Source of the DNA: Nostoc sp. UHCC 0870 | Lineage (GTDB): Bacteria; Cyanobacteriota; Cyanobacteriia; Cyanobacteriales; Nostocaceae | Assembly: GCF_022063185.1 (NCBI RefSeq) | Contig: NZ_CP091913.1 | Coordinates: 3,794,001 to 3,858,000 of the forward strand | Length of the DNA stretch: 64,000 bases | Reading direction: 5' to 3' | In this document: positions 18,416 to 28,078 of the stretch, in pieces | How positions within the stretch are numbered: the stretch's first letter is position 1 | Layout: every line of letters starts with the position of its first letter | Translations under genes and position numbers: made by a program | Notes under the pieces: generated by a model | Seen by the model: only the letters and a program-made list of their open reading frames with translations | Databases searched by the model: none | What the model was told of the DNA's origin: nothing

Positions 18416-19300
18416 ATGCTTCAGTTTCAACCGCCTGGTTTTGGGCATAAAGTTATCAATACATCTCTAGGGAAGACAGTTTACTATACTCAAACTGCTG
18501 CACCTTGGCTTAATAATGACACTGAAGACTTACCGCCATTACTATTTCTGCATAATTTTGGTGGTGGTGCATCTGCTTACGAATGGTCAAAAGTTTACCC
18601 GGCTTTTGCTTTTACTCATCGCATCCTTGCGCCAGATTTAATTGGTTGGGGAGAATCTGCTCACCCAGTTCGAGATTATCAGATTAAAGACTACCTGACA
18701 ACTATTGCTGAATTTATCACCCAAACTTGTCACCAACCCGTAACAGTAGTAGCTTCTTCCCTCACTGCGGCTTTGACTATACGCTTGGCTATTCAGCAAC
18801 CTGAGTTATTCAAAAACCTGTGTTTGGTATGTCCTTCTGGGTTTGATGACTTTGGCCAAGGTGCAGGACGCAGACTACCACTACCGATAATTAATACACC
18901 CTTATTAGATAATCTCATTTATGCCCTTGGGGCTGAAAATGAAATTGCAGTCAGAAATTTTCTGGAAAGTTTTCTCTTTGTTGAATCAAGACGCGTCACG
19001 CCAGAGATAGTGGAAGCTTATCTTACCTCAGCACAGCAGCCTAATGCTAAATTTGCGGCTTTAGCATTTTTACGTGGTGACTTGTACTTTGACCTGAGTT
19101 TGTATATTCAACAACTCAAAATTCCCACAGTATTCTTCTGGGGAGAGAAAGCACAATTCACCAGCATCAAGCTAGGACGGCGGTTGATGAGTTTAAACTT
19201 AAGTGCTATTCGAGAATTTTACGCGATCGCAGACGCAGGAGTCCTACCCCATTTAGAATTACCTGCTGTATTCACTGGTCTATTACAGCGTTTCGTGTGA
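18416..19300 (+). CDS. Alpha/beta hydrolase fold protein
   Basis: 294 residues. The oxyanion strand LLFLHNFGGGASAYEW, the APDLIGWGESAHP turn and a late acidic/histidine pair (FFWGEKAQFTS and DAGVLPHLELP) place it in the alpha/beta hydrolase superfamily. The nucleophile elbow reads VVASSLTAALTIR: a Ser is present but the usual Gly-X-Ser-X-Gly is replaced by Ala-Ser-Ser-Leu-Thr. The enzyme may have altered activity. The substrate is unknown. The start ATG lies directly after an STRR array, without a strong ribosome site. Confidence 0.8.
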   Translation: MLQFQPPGFGHKVINTSLGKTVYYTQTAAPWLNNDTEDLPPLLFLHNFGGGASAYEWSKVYPAFAFTHRILAPDLIGWGESAHPVRDYQIKDYLTTIAEFITQTCHQPVTVVASSLTAALTIRLAIQQPELFKNLCLVCPSGFDDFGQGAGRRLPLPIINTPLLDNLIYALGAENEIAVRNFLESFLFVESRRVTPEIVEAYLTSAQQPNAKFAALAFLRGDLYFDLSLYIQQLKIPTVFFWGEKAQFTSIKLGRRLMSLNLSAIREFYAIADAGVLPHLELPAVFTGLLQRFV

Positions 19301-19327
19301 AGACTTTACTCTGCGCCCCTCTGCGGT

Positions 19328-19352
19328 AAAAAAGGGTGGGAATTACCCACCC
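19328..19352 (-). terminator. Rho-independent terminator after glgB
   Basis: On the minus strand, GGGTGGG, a 5-nt loop and CCCACCC are followed by TTTTTT. It lies 9 bp past the glgB stop codon. Confidence 0.8.
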
Positions 19353-19360
19353 CTCCCAAA

Positions 19361-21655
19361 TTACGAATATAGAGCTTTAGCAGTTGTCTCTCTATCTAAC
19401 TTGAGCATCAACACACCCAAAGGTGGTAGACACAAATCCAGAGAATAAGGATGATTGTGCATTGACCAATCATCAGTCCACTTACCACCTAAATTACCCA
19501 TATTGCTACCGCCATACTGACGGGAATCACTATTGAATAACTCAGTGTAAAATCCTTTCTCTGGTACACCGACGCGATAGTGAGAATGGGGTTGTGGTGT
19601 AAAGTTACAAACCACTACCAGAAAATCCTCTGTATCTTTGTCACGGCGGATGAAGGAAACTACACTATGGCGGTTGTCGCTACAATCAATCCACTCAAAC
19701 CCTTCTTTCGCAAAATCCTGAGTGTACAAAGCCGGCTCAGAACGGTAGAGATGATTTAATTCTTTAAAAAACGTTTTTAATTGTTCGTGTGGTTCATGCT
19801 GTAACAAATTCCACTCCAAATCAGCCCAGACATTCCACTCACTCCACTGTCCGAACTCCATGCTCATAAACATGGTTTTCTTGCCTGGGTGAGCAAACAT
19901 ATAGGCAAATAAACTACGCACATTAGCACACTTTTGCCATGTATCACCCGGCATTTTACCAATAATATTGCTCTTACCATGCACGACTTCATCATGAGAC
20001 AAAGCCAGCATAAAGTTCTCGCTGTGGTTATACCACATACTAAAGGTGACATTGTTTTGATGGAACTGGCGAAACCAAGGGTCCATGCTGAAGTAGTCGA
20101 GCATATCGTGCATCCAGCCCATATTCCACTTCAGGTTGAAGCCCAAACCACCTGTATAGGTAGGCCAAGACACCATCGGCCAAGAAGTAGATTCTTCCGC
20201 AACGGAAACAACTCCTGGGAAGTAACTAAAAATTAGATGGTTTACCTGACGTAAGAAATCTGCTGCTTCTAAGTTTTCTCTCCCGCCGTATTGGTTGGGT
20301 AGCCATTCGCCATCTTTGCGGCAATAGTCAAGGTAGAGCATGGAAGCAACTGCATCCACCCGAATCCCGTCAATGTGGTATCTGTCAAACCAGAATAAGG
20401 CATTGGCTACTAAGAAATTGCGGACTTCGTTACGGTTGTAGTTGAAAACCAGAGTTCCCCACTCTTTATGTTCACCTTTGCGGGGGTCGGCGTGTTCGTA
20501 CAGGTGAGTACCATCAAAGAACGCTAAACCATGCCCATCTTTAGGGAAGTGACCAGGAACCCAATCTACAATTACACCGATTTCGTTTTGGTGACATTGG
20601 TCAACAAAATACATGAAGTCGTCCGGGCTACCAAAACGAGATGTAGGAGCGTAGTAACCAGTGACTTGATAACCCCAAGAGCCGTCAAAGGGATGCTCGG
20701 CAATGGGTAACAGTTCTATGTGGGTGTATCCTAAATCTTTAACGTAGGGAATTAGGCGAGCAGCTAATTCTCGATAGGTCAGAAAACGTGCGCCTGGATT
20801 TAATTCCGCAGCAATAACTACAGGTTCGGTTTCTCCATTAGGTAATCTAGCTGGCTCTGCACTAGAAGCTTGTAACCAAGAACCTAAGTGTACTTCATAA
20901 ACTGAAACCGGCTGCGTCAGAGGGTCTGTATGACGGCGTTTTTCTAGCCAGCTTTCATCCTGCCACTTGTAGGAATTTAAATCGGTGACAATAGATGCTG
21001 TTTTTGGGCGGGGTTCTTGTTGAAAACCATAGGGGTCAGACTTTTCGTAAATGTGTCCTTCCGCGTTTTTGATTTCGTATTTATAATGCGCGCCAATGGC
21101 TATTTCGGGAATAAATAATTCCCAAACCCCTGTCACCCCTTTACGCATCTGGTGTTTACGTCCGTCCCATTCGTTGAAGTCCCCTAGGACAGAGACATTG
21201 CGAGCGTTGGGGGACCAGACAGCAAAATAGACTCCTTTGACACCCTCGATTTCGGTGGGGTGCGCTCCTAGTTTTTCGTAGATGCGATGATGATTACCTT
21301 CGGAAAACAAATGTAAGTCAAAGTCTGTTAAGCGGGGAGAACGAAAGGAGTAGGGGTCGTAAGTAACTCGCTCGTGTTCTCCTTCTTTTATTTTTAATTG
21401 GTAGTTAGATAACTCGGAAGTTTCAATAGTACATTCAAAGAAATGCGGATGATGTACCGATTGCATGGGATATTCTAATCTTTGTTCAGGCAAGACTACC
21501 CATGCTGCACTGGCATTTGGTAGGTAGGCTCGCACAGCCCAAATGTTTTTGCCGTTTTGGTCTACTAAATGTGAGCCAAGTATTTCAAAAGGATCGTGAT
21601 GCTGATTCCAAACGATGCTGTTAACCTGCTCAGGGGCGATCGTGGTCATGGACAT
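19361..21655 (-). CDS. glgB: 1,4-alpha-glucan (glycogen) branching enzyme
   Basis: 764 residues, the usual size for GlgB, which makes alpha-1,6 branches in glycogen. An N-terminal carbohydrate-binding/CBM48 region (residues about 1-230, including [24 protein letters not shown]) precedes the GH13 barrel. The barrel has [20 protein letters not shown], the catalytic-nucleophile segment [16 protein letters not shown], the acid segment [11 protein letters not shown] and the [11 protein letters not shown] histidine region. A C-terminal beta domain ends in [12 protein letters not shown] second ATG lies two codons inside. Transcribed alone with its own terminator. Confidence 0.97.
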   Translation of the reverse strand: MSMTTIAPEQVNSIVWNQHHDPFEILGSHLVDQNGKNIWAVRAYLPNASAAWVVLPEQRLEYPMQSVHHPHFFECTIETSELSNYQLKIKEGEHERVTYDPYSFRSPRLTDFDLHLFSEGNHHRIYEKLGAHPTEIEGVKGVYFAVWSPNARNVSVLGDFNEWDGRKHQMRKGVTGVWELFIPEIAIGAHYKYEIKNAEGHIYEKSDPYGFQQEPRPKTASIVTDLNSYKWQDESWLEKRRHTDPLTQPVSVYEVHLGSWLQASSAEPARLPNGETEPVVIAAELNPGARFLTYRELAARLIPYVKDLGYTHIELLPIAEHPFDGSWGYQVTGYYAPTSRFGSPDDFMYFVDQCHQNEIGVIVDWVPGHFPKDGHGLAFFDGTHLYEHADPRKGEHKEWGTLVFNYNRNEVRNFLVANALFWFDRYHIDGIRVDAVASMLYLDYCRKDGEWLPNQYGGRENLEAADFLRQVNHLIFSYFPGVVSVAEESTSWPMVSWPTYTGGLGFNLKWNMGWMHDMLDYFSMDPWFRQFHQNNVTFSMWYNHSENFMLALSHDEVVHGKSNIIGKMPGDTWQKCANVRSLFAYMFAHPGKKTMFMSMEFGQWSEWNVWADLEWNLLQHEPHEQLKTFFKELNHLYRSEPALYTQDFAKEGFEWIDCSDNRHSVVSFIRRDKDTEDFLVVVCNFTPQPHSHYRVGVPEKGFYTELFNSDSRQYGGSNMGNLGGKWTDDWSMHNHPYSLDLCLPPLGVLMLKLDRETTAKALYS

Positions 21656-21883
21656 TAAGCTACCTACGTAGAATAAACTGATTGACTAAATCGGGTTTTG
21701 TATATATATATTCTTTACATTTATTTGCAATTTTGTCGCCATCGTTATCGTATCTCAGAATGAGTCACTGAGATGAGAGAAATGGGGAATACCGACAGGT
21801 CTACAGAATAATTGATCCTATGATAGGAGAAAGAACAATTCAGTGTGCAGTCTAGTTTATGTATCTAAAATCTATCATTAAAC

Positions 21884-22129
21884 TCAGCGATCACTTAAAA
21901 TCTCTGTATGAGAACGGTCAAAGCAGTAGTATAAGCAGCGATCGCCTTTTCGATATTCTCTGCCCTGTCTCCCAGCAATTCTATCGCAGTAAGCACTTGC
22001 GAGATTATTTTGCGTCATTGCCCAATCTTGAGGCAAAGCTTCCCTGGTTCTGACAGTTAAAGCAGCAGTTAAAGCCGCGATCGCTATATAAAACTCTGGG
22101 TCCACCTGTAGCAGAGCGACGGTAGCCAA
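21884..22129 (-). pseudogene. Frameshifted TPR-repeat gene remnant
   Basis: The minus strand encodes ALTVRTREALPQDWAMTQNNLASAYCDRI, the typical cyanobacterial TPR unit, then goes out of register. Shifting frame restores GDRAENIEKAIAAYTTALTV, the expected next helix pair, before a stop. Only about one and a half repeats survive and no start or downstream domain remains. The plus-strand frame at 21859-22053 is a shadow. Confidence 0.65.
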
Positions 22130-22334
22130 ATGCAGAGGTGTAGGCTTGAAAATTCTCTACAGGAAAAGATGCTGCTGACCAAGCATTACCCGTGGCTACT
22201 GTGTTTGATCTTATCCACGAGATAGTTGTAAATTGTGCAAAATATTGTTAACTTTTATGCTTAAAATTGCTGAATAAGTCGATTGTCGATGATATCAAGC
22301 ATCAATCGAATCATTTGCAGGACGCACCAAAGCC

Positions 22335-22718
22335 ATGCTGACTGAGATATTACCTTTCCGTTTTGAAATAAATACAGTTGCGATCGCTGGAGCAAGTTTG
22401 TGGTCTTTGGCGTTATACCTAGCTTTTTCCCCGTTGAGTGAATGGGTAATGACACAACTCAACCGTTGGTTTAATTTTGCCGAGCGATCGCTCTACACTA
22501 GCCAATCAGAATTTGAAAAAACGCGCAAAGCCAGGGAATCACAAAACGCCTTTTATGCTTCACTGTTTAGTATTGTGCCATTTTTGGTAACTGGTGCTTT
22601 ATGTAATTGGGGTGTAGAAATCAGTTTAGGCGGCAGTTGGGCAATTAGTACAGGTATACTTGCCTGTATGGGTTGTGGGATTTATGAGTTAGGGCGTAGG
22701 GATGGACAGTCTGATTAA
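22335..22718 (+). CDS. Small membrane protein, unknown function
   Basis: 127 residues with three hydrophobic helices (about 12-32, 70-90 and 95-117) and a charged, Arg/Lys/Glu-rich cytoplasmic loop between the first two. No recognised family. Its end overlaps by 4 bp the end of the convergent lpxB-like gene, so the two transcripts must meet. Confidence 0.6.
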   Translation: MLTEILPFRFEINTVAIAGASLWSLALYLAFSPLSEWVMTQLNRWFNFAERSLYTSQSEFEKTRKARESQNAFYASLFSIVPFLVTGALCNWGVEISLGGSWAISTGILACMGCGIYELGRRDGQSD

Positions 22719-24178
22719 TTACTCCATGTCCTCAATTCCTCACTCACAATCTGTGCTATTTTATCTGCTGCGCCGCTTTCGCCTCTAACGCTTTTTAGCT
22801 TATTTCGGATATCTGCCAATTTTTCTGGATGAGTCAAAAAGTCTAAAATCATTTCTCCAACTTCTTCTGGGTGCAGTTTACCTATTAATTCTGGGACTAT
22901 TTCTGCTTTAGCCCAGATATTCGGCCAAGCTAATAACCCTTTGCGTCTGAGAAATAACCAGTTAATGATTTTGGCGAAGGTAGAACCCAAACCTGGCAAA
23001 TTAGCTAACAATCCTGGTAAACCATCCCAAGAACGCATAGCATCGAGTTGTTGTGTGGGTAATAACACAACCATTGGTACACCTAAAGCACCCAACTCGG
23101 CTGTATTTGCTCCGACTGTAGTTAGGCAGATAGAACAATCAGATAATAAGTCATAGGCAGGATTTTCTTGGTGTAGCTCTACATTTAATCCCTTACCTGT
23201 TTTCAATATCGGTTTTTGATGACTTTGTTCTGGGACAACTAAGGAAGCACCAGAGAAGTTAAAAGTTTCTACAAAAGGGTTTTTTTGGGAATCGGCAAAA
23301 CTGGCTAGAGTTGGTAAATCCAAAGTTGGGGCGACGGGAATTACAAACTTTGTTTGGGGTGCTTTGCTGTGGATATATTCAGCGATCGCTAAAAATAACG
23401 GTACTCCTTGGGTTAATTTTGCAGCTTTTGACCCTGGTAAAATACCAATGAGTGCTGTTAGCGGTAGCGGGGCGTTTAGCCCGTGCTGAGTGCTGAGTGC
23501 TGAGTTAGGAGTGCTGAGTGCTGAGTTGTGAGTGCTGAGTACTGAGTTAGGAGTGCTGAGTGCTGAGTTAGGAGTGCTGAGTGCTGAGTTAGGAGTGCTG
23601 AGTGCTGAGTTAGGAGTGCTGAGTGCTGAGTTAGGAGTGCTGAGTGCTGAGTTAGGAGTGCTGAGTTGTGAGTTAGGAGTTTTGAGTTGTTTTTGGGCTT
23701 CTAGCATTAGGTCTCCCACGACTGTAAATTTGTGAATATATTTAGGGGAGACTTTGGCTGTTAATTCTGGGTTCATGACTGCGAAGCGGTCAATTAAGTT
23801 ATGCCATCTGGCTTCCCATTCGGCGTAAACTACTGTGCGATATCCGAGTTTTTTACTGATGACTACAGGGAAAAATTGGTCGCCACCTAAGAAAACAATT
23901 ACACCGCGATCGCGCCAATCCCAATTTTCAAAGGTTTTACCCCACAGCAAAAATTGCCAAAAATGCTCTGCTGCTTGCACTCGGTCTACTTCTGGATAAG
24001 AAAGTGCGATCGCGGCTTCTTTTCCACTAGCATTTGGACATGGTGACAAAACTACGGAAACACGTACCTCCTCACGGTTGTTCCCTAGCTGTTCTCGCAA
24101 TGCTTTGACTACTGGACGCACCCAGGTTGTCACTTCTCCTGGTCCATTGGAAAGAATGAGAATGTCTACTGGAGTCAT
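22715..24178 (-). CDS. Lipid-A-disaccharide synthase-related glycosyltransferase (LpxB-like), with in-frame STRR insertion
   Basis: 487 residues. The N-terminus (VDILILSNGPGEVTTWVRPVVKAL) and the GT-B type C-terminal half (YDLLSDCSICLTTVGANTAELGALGVPMVVLLP) match cyanobacterial LpxB-related proteins. Its reaction may be a glycosyl transfer in envelope glycolipid synthesis, but the substrate is unproven. Residues about 160-240 are made of nine copies of a seven-residue unit close to TPNSALS, followed by LNAPLPLTAL. This is pure intergenic-type repeat DNA (23457-23700) read in frame between the two Rossmann halves. The insertion is probably tolerated as a linker. The gene is followed, after a short gap, by the 5'-upstream murF on the same strand. 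Confidence 0.8.
   Translation of the reverse strand: MTPVDILILSNGPGEVTTWVRPVVKALREQLGNNREEVRVSVVLSPCPNASGKEAAIALSYPEVDRVQAAEHFWQFLLWGKTFENWDWRDRGVIVFLGGDQFFPVVISKKLGYRTVVYAEWEARWHNLIDRFAVMNPELTAKVSPKYIHKFTVVGDLMLEAQKQLKTPNSQLSTPNSALSTPNSALSTPNSALSTPNSALSTPNSALSTPNSVLSTHNSALSTPNSALSTQHGLNAPLPLTALIGILPGSKAAKLTQGVPLFLAIAEYIHSKAPQTKFVIPVAPTLDLPTLASFADSQKNPFVETFNFSGASLVVPEQSHQKPILKTGKGLNVELHQENPAYDLLSDCSICLTTVGANTAELGALGVPMVVLLPTQQLDAMRSWDGLPGLLANLPGLGSTFAKIINWLFLRRKGLLAWPNIWAKAEIVPELIGKLHPEEVGEMILDFLTHPEKLADIRNKLKSVRGESGAADKIAQIVSEELRTWSN
23457..23700 (-). repeat. 21-bp (3 x 7) STRR array inside the lpxB-like gene
   Basis: Nine 21-bp units read as TPNSALS variants, plus a GCTGTTAGCGGTAGCGGGGC block shared with the spacers near 17308, 18319 and 18356. 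Because 21 is a multiple of 3, copy number can change without shifting the frame. Confidence 0.9.
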
Positions 24179-24230
24179 GAGTTAATAGTGAGTAGTTATC
24201 AACCGATTACATAGGCATGGAGGACTTGCG

Positions 24231-25580
24231 CTATAACACCTTTTCTGGAAGCAATTGATTCACTACCCGATCTAGTCCTACAGAATGGGCGGCTTTGAAT
24301 AATACGCGATCGCCTGCTTGCATAAATGTCTTTAATCTTTCCACTAAATCGGCGTGGGTTGTAAAGCATTCTAATGCGATACCCTCGGCACTTTTGGCTA
24401 TTGTTTCGGCATCTTGTCCATCAACCAACACTAATAAACCGTCTAATTGTAAGTCTCGTACTGCTTCCCCGACGCGCTGATGAAGTTGCGGCGATCGCTC
24501 TCCCAATTCTTTCATCGCCCCTAACACGGCAATTTTGCGCTTTCCTGGAGTATCAGCTAATAACTGCAAAGCTGCTAACATAGCTTCTGGTGCAGCATTA
24601 TAGGTTTCATCTAAGATTAATACATCATTGGGTAAATGAAAACGCTGAGATCGGCCTGTGGGCATATTTACAGTTACACCGTTTTTCAGACTTGACCAAT
24701 CGATCCCCAAAACCTTAGCCACAGCTAAGGCTGCTAAAAAATTCGTCGCGTTGTGACGGCCAGGTAAAGGTAAGGGTAGCTGGATTCCTGCTACTTCTAT
24801 CGTGTCGTTATCAATTAGTAAGCCTTGAATATCTCCCCCAGACAAACCATAAGTCAAAACTTCCCCCTGCCAAACTTTCGCCGCCGTTGCTAGTAATAGG
24901 GGATTGTCATAATTAAGAATAGCGATACTATCCTTGGGCATTTCCGCTAATAACTCACATTTTGCTTCAGCGATCGCCTCTTCTGAACCCAGTAACTCAA
25001 TATGTGCTGTCCCGACATTGGTAATCACGCCAATTGTCGGACGCGCGACTTGTGCGAGTTCTGCAATTTGCCCTCTTCCCCGCATCGCCATTTCAATCAC
25101 GGCGTAGTCATGTTCAGAATTCAGTTCTAAAAGAGTTTTTGGTACGCCAATTTCGTTATTGAAGTTGCCAAAAGTTTTGTGAACCTGACCCTGTGTAGCC
25201 AAAACTGCGGCTATGAGTTCCTTCGTAGTGGTTTTACCGACAGAACCAGTCACCCCAATGACAGGTATATCAAAGCGATCGCGCCACCATCGCCCAATTT
25301 TTTGATATGCCTCTAGGGTATTTTTGACCTGTAATACTGGGAATGCCGGATTTTCGTAGTCAAAATCGACAATAGCAGCTATTGCACCTTGAGCGATCGC
25401 CGTTGGGACAAATTCATGTCCATCAAATTTCTCCCCACGTAAAGCCAAAAAGACTTCACCTGGTTTGATAATGCGGCTATCTGTTTGTATACCACTGCTG
25501 ACTTTTACTAAATCAGCCGTACTTAAATTTACAGGTTGGGCTAAAAGAACTTCAACTAGTTGGGTTATAGTAGCAGACAT
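24231..25580 (-). CDS. murF: UDP-N-acetylmuramoyl-tripeptide--D-alanyl-D-alanine ligase
   Basis: 449 residues. MurF adds D-Ala-D-Ala to the UDP-MurNAc tripeptide in the cytoplasm, the last soluble step of peptidoglycan precursor synthesis. The ATP loop GVTGSVGKTTTKELI is near residue 110, the FGNFNNEIGVPKTLLEL motif and the Mur ligase central Glu/His segment (YAVIEMAMRGRGQI) follow, and the C-terminal domain contains LDETYNAAPEAMLAAL. The N-terminal domain has SRIIKPGEVFLALRGEKFDGHEF, typical of MurF rather than MurE. The upstream spacer holds TTCAAAA-type repeats. Confidence 0.96.
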   Translation of the reverse strand: MSATITQLVEVLLAQPVNLSTADLVKVSSGIQTDSRIIKPGEVFLALRGEKFDGHEFVPTAIAQGAIAAIVDFDYENPAFPVLQVKNTLEAYQKIGRWWRDRFDIPVIGVTGSVGKTTTKELIAAVLATQGQVHKTFGNFNNEIGVPKTLLELNSEHDYAVIEMAMRGRGQIAELAQVARPTIGVITNVGTAHIELLGSEEAIAEAKCELLAEMPKDSIAILNYDNPLLLATAAKVWQGEVLTYGLSGGDIQGLLIDNDTIEVAGIQLPLPLPGRHNATNFLAALAVAKVLGIDWSSLKNGVTVNMPTGRSQRFHLPNDVLILDETYNAAPEAMLAALQLLADTPGKRKIAVLGAMKELGERSPQLHQRVGEAVRDLQLDGLLVLVDGQDAETIAKSAEGIALECFTTHADLVERLKTFMQAGDRVLFKAAHSVGLDRVVNQLLPEKVL

Positions 25581-25767
25581 AAAAATTCAAAATTCAAAAT
25601 GAGGGACTTGGAACTAGGCAGAAAAAAGTCAAAAGTCAAAAAATTATTTTTTGTCTCCTCTACCTCCTACCTTCTGACAAAAGTAGTGCCAAAGAAGCTC
25701 AACTCCTTTGGCACAATTAAGTATATATGCTAGTCATCAAATTTGAATTGAGGGATAAGCTTTGTTT

Positions 25768-25817
25768 GTAGTAAGGACTTTAGTCCTTAGAAAAATCAGG
25801 ACTAAAGTCCTTACTAC
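25768..25817. repeat. Dispersed hairpin element (GTAGTAAGGACTTTAGTCCT)
   Basis: Arms GTAGTAAGGACTTTAGTCCT (25768-25787) and the exact complement (25798-25817) enclose 10 bp. A close relative lies at 47626-47671 and one arm at 14113. It may serve as a transcript end for the TerB-like gene (stop at 25871), but its recurrence suggests a small mobile repeat. Confidence 0.7.
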
Positions 25818-25870
25818 GAACCGTCAAAATCAAGACAAAGTAAGGGTTTTGTTGATTTGGAATGGGTGGT

Positions 25871-26320
25871 TTATCCCTGATTTTTAATCAACATTGTTTG
25901 TAAAATAGGTGTTGCTATATCGAAAGAAATACCTAAAGCTTGATAAAAATCATTTAAAAAGTTTTTTTCTTCATCGGTGATTAAACCTTCACCCCAGACT
26001 AAATCAGCAGATAGCGCAAAAGCAGCTTCTCTTAATTCTAGGGGTAGAGATTCTTTAGCTAAATTAAATAAGGCATTGAAGCCATCCCGCCAGAGAATAT
26101 CTAGGGTTCTGTTCAATACCTTATGGATAGCATCCTGGGAATAATTTCTCAATAGCTTTGAGCGTGACAATGCAGAGAATAGAGAACGCTCTTGTTCCTC
26201 AGTCAAATAACTATCTGACACTGTGGCCAGTAAAACGATCGCGGTAAAAGCTTCTGGTAGGCTAAGTAATTCTGGGGTGGGGATTTCCGCGTCCAGAACG
26301 GTCTCTAGTAGATTCATCAA
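25871..26320 (-). CDS. TerB-like (tellurite-resistance-fold) helical protein
   Basis: 149 residues, all-helical. The pattern LPEAFTAIVLLATVSDSYLTEEQ, then ALSADLVWGEGLITDEEKNFLNDFYQALGIS, resembles the two acidic EF-hand-like helical pairs of the TerB fold. Family members are small metal-sensing or scaffold proteins; nothing here points to tellurite specifically. A second ATG follows immediately. No operon partners. Confidence 0.6.
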   Translation of the reverse strand: MMNLLETVLDAEIPTPELLSLPEAFTAIVLLATVSDSYLTEEQERSLFSALSRSKLLRNYSQDAIHKVLNRTLDILWRDGFNALFNLAKESLPLELREAAFALSADLVWGEGLITDEEKNFLNDFYQALGISFDIATPILQTMLIKNQG

Positions 26321-26498
26321 TAGTTGCTCCTGGATGGGTGTCTCATTAGCGTACAGTTACCTTTAAAGTTTTTAACCTTTCTTGCAACCTGCAACGCTGT
26401 GAGACTTTCATCATCTAGTGTTCCCAGGATTTTTGGACAGTGAACAGCTTTGCTCAATATGGTTCTAGCTAGATATACAGTGCCAAATACAGATTAAC

Positions 26499-26636
26499 TT
26501 ACCGTTGTTCTGTCTTTTCAATAGTTTCAATCACTGCTAATCCAATACCAGAAGCTGCAATTAACAGTATCGTTGACAGCAAGTAGGCGTTGGTTAAGAT
26601 CCGAAGGGCTTCATCGAAGAAAATATAGGTGGTCAT
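26499..26636 (-). CDS. 45-residue single-span membrane protein
   Basis: Too short to stand out but well supported: ATG at 26636, AGGTG seven bases upstream and a stop at 26499. The protein starts MTTYIFFDEALRILTNAYLL, has one hydrophobic helix (about 18-36) and a charged tail ETIEKTEQR. The size and layout resemble the small accessory subunits of photosynthetic complexes or NDH-1, but I cannot match it to a named subunit. Confidence 0.6.
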   Translation of the reverse strand: MTTYIFFDEALRILTNAYLLSTILLIAASGIGLAVIETIEKTEQR

Positions 26637-26855
26637 AGCTTCACCTTTTAAACTATGTGCTGCTAGTAGTATTTATTTCTCCACCTGCGGAGTTGGAAAT
26701 TCCGTTGAGAAACTGCTAGCACTTGCATCTTAACAAAACTTTAGCTCTTGTATGAGATCAATAAGATTTTTTATTTCTGAAGATTCGATGAAATTACCCT
26801 TGATTTAGTTACAGATAATAGTGAAAAAATTTAAAAGCGACAATTTTGCCAGACC

Positions 26856-27776
26856 CTAAACTAAACAGCGTTCAGTTGTGGCGATAACTGATTGAGCTAG
26901 GACATCAAGTTCATAACCACCTTCCAAGCCAAAGAGAACTTTACGTGTTAGCCCCAAACAATAATCTGTAAACAGAGCATAATCATTTGGTTGTAAATTG
27001 ATGCTAGCTAAAGGATCATCAGCCAGAGCATCATAGCCAGCACTAACAATCAGTAAATCTGGCTGAAACTCCGTAAAAAACGGTACTACCTTATTTTCCC
27101 AAAGCGGCTGATAGACAGCGATATCACTACCGGGAGGTACGGGTAAATTTAAGACATTATGATGAAAACCTCGTTCTGTAGCTCTCCCAGTACCGGGATA
27201 GCAGGGATACTGATGTAGAGAACAGTAGGCAATTTGGGGATTGATTTCGACGATCGCCTGCGTACCGTTGCCATGATGTACATCCCAATCGAGAATGGCT
27301 ACACGGTTAATTCCTGGTTGTTCTAAGGCATAAAAAGCCGCGATCGCTGCATTAGAAAATAAACAAAAGCCCATCCCCGCATCACTTTCAGCATGATGTC
27401 CCGGTGGACGCGCCAACACAAAAGCCGGATTTGCTGTACTTAAGACTGCATCTACACCATCCAACCAAGCACTCACCGCCAACAAAGCCACATCATAACT
27501 ACGGGGAGAAATGGGAGTATCGCCATCTAAATAACCACCACCAGTAGACGCGATTTCCCTGACTTTATTGATGTAATTTGGGCTATGGGCTTTTACCAAA
27601 CATGGCATCACAGATGTATTTTCTAGTGCTGGTGTAGGTTCACGCCAATCAATTTGGGTAGAAATTGCAGCATCTTTCAAAGCGTTAACAATCGCCGTCA
27701 AACGTTCTGGTTTTTCTGGATGATAGCTTCCAGTTTTGTGGTCTAGAAACTCATCGGAGTAGATGACTGGTAGCAT
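26856..27776 (-). CDS. Histone deacetylase-family (class II-like) zinc deacetylase
   Basis: 306 residues. Zinc- and substrate-binding motifs are intact: RPPGHHAESDAGMGFCLFSN with the tandem His, ILDWDVHHGNGTQAI with the Asp/His metal ligands, VSAGYDALADDPLAS with the second Asp, and the terminal GGYELDVLA. Bacterial members deacetylate polyamines, acetoin-related substrates or proteins; which one applies is unknown. Cytosolic enzyme, transcribed alone. Confidence 0.92.
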   Translation of the reverse strand: MLPVIYSDEFLDHKTGSYHPEKPERLTAIVNALKDAAISTQIDWREPTPALENTSVMPCLVKAHSPNYINKVREIASTGGGYLDGDTPISPRSYDVALLAVSAWLDGVDAVLSTANPAFVLARPPGHHAESDAGMGFCLFSNAAIAAFYALEQPGINRVAILDWDVHHGNGTQAIVEINPQIAYCSLHQYPCYPGTGRATERGFHHNVLNLPVPPGSDIAVYQPLWENKVVPFFTEFQPDLLIVSAGYDALADDPLASINLQPNDYALFTDYCLGLTRKVLFGLEGGYELDVLAQSVIATTERCLV

Positions 27777-27859
27777 AAGACATCACAGCAGCAGGATTAC
27801 GAATGCCATTCTACCCTTACTTATGGCTTGGGTTTTCGAGATACCCAATACCTCATAAC

Positions 27860-28078
27860 TCAATCTTCGGTAAAACCAATCATCTCATCAATGGGTTGAT
27901 CCAGCATTTCTGGTACTAAAGCTTGGTTTCCTCGGCGTTCTTCTGGCGATTGCTGACGAATCACATCGTCCATTTTAGGTGGGTGCTTGATTTTATCCCG
28001 CATTTCTGGGCTTAATTCTGAGGGATCTCCTTCTGGATTCATCTTTTCAGCTTGACTCGGAACAGTTTCCTTATTCAT
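27860..28078 (-). CDS. Small hydrophilic conserved-looking protein
   Basis: 72 residues from the ATG at 28078 (MNKETVPSQAEKMNPEGDPS); an earlier ATG at 28096 adds six residues. Pro/Glu/Asp-rich, no hydrophobic helix, probably disordered (SPEMRDKIKHPPKMDDVIRQ). No family recognised. Confidence 0.5.
   Translation of the reverse strand: MNKETVPSQAEKMNPEGDPSELSPEMRDKIKHPPKMDDVIRQQSPEERRGNQALVPEMLDQPIDEMIGFTED

Noticed and set aside
21859-22053. 64-codon plus-strand frame
   Set aside because: It lies opposite the TPR remnant, which explains the sequence better.
23532-23735. 67-codon plus-strand frame of LGVLSAE repeats
   Set aside because: Shadow of the 21-bp array in the LpxB-like gene.
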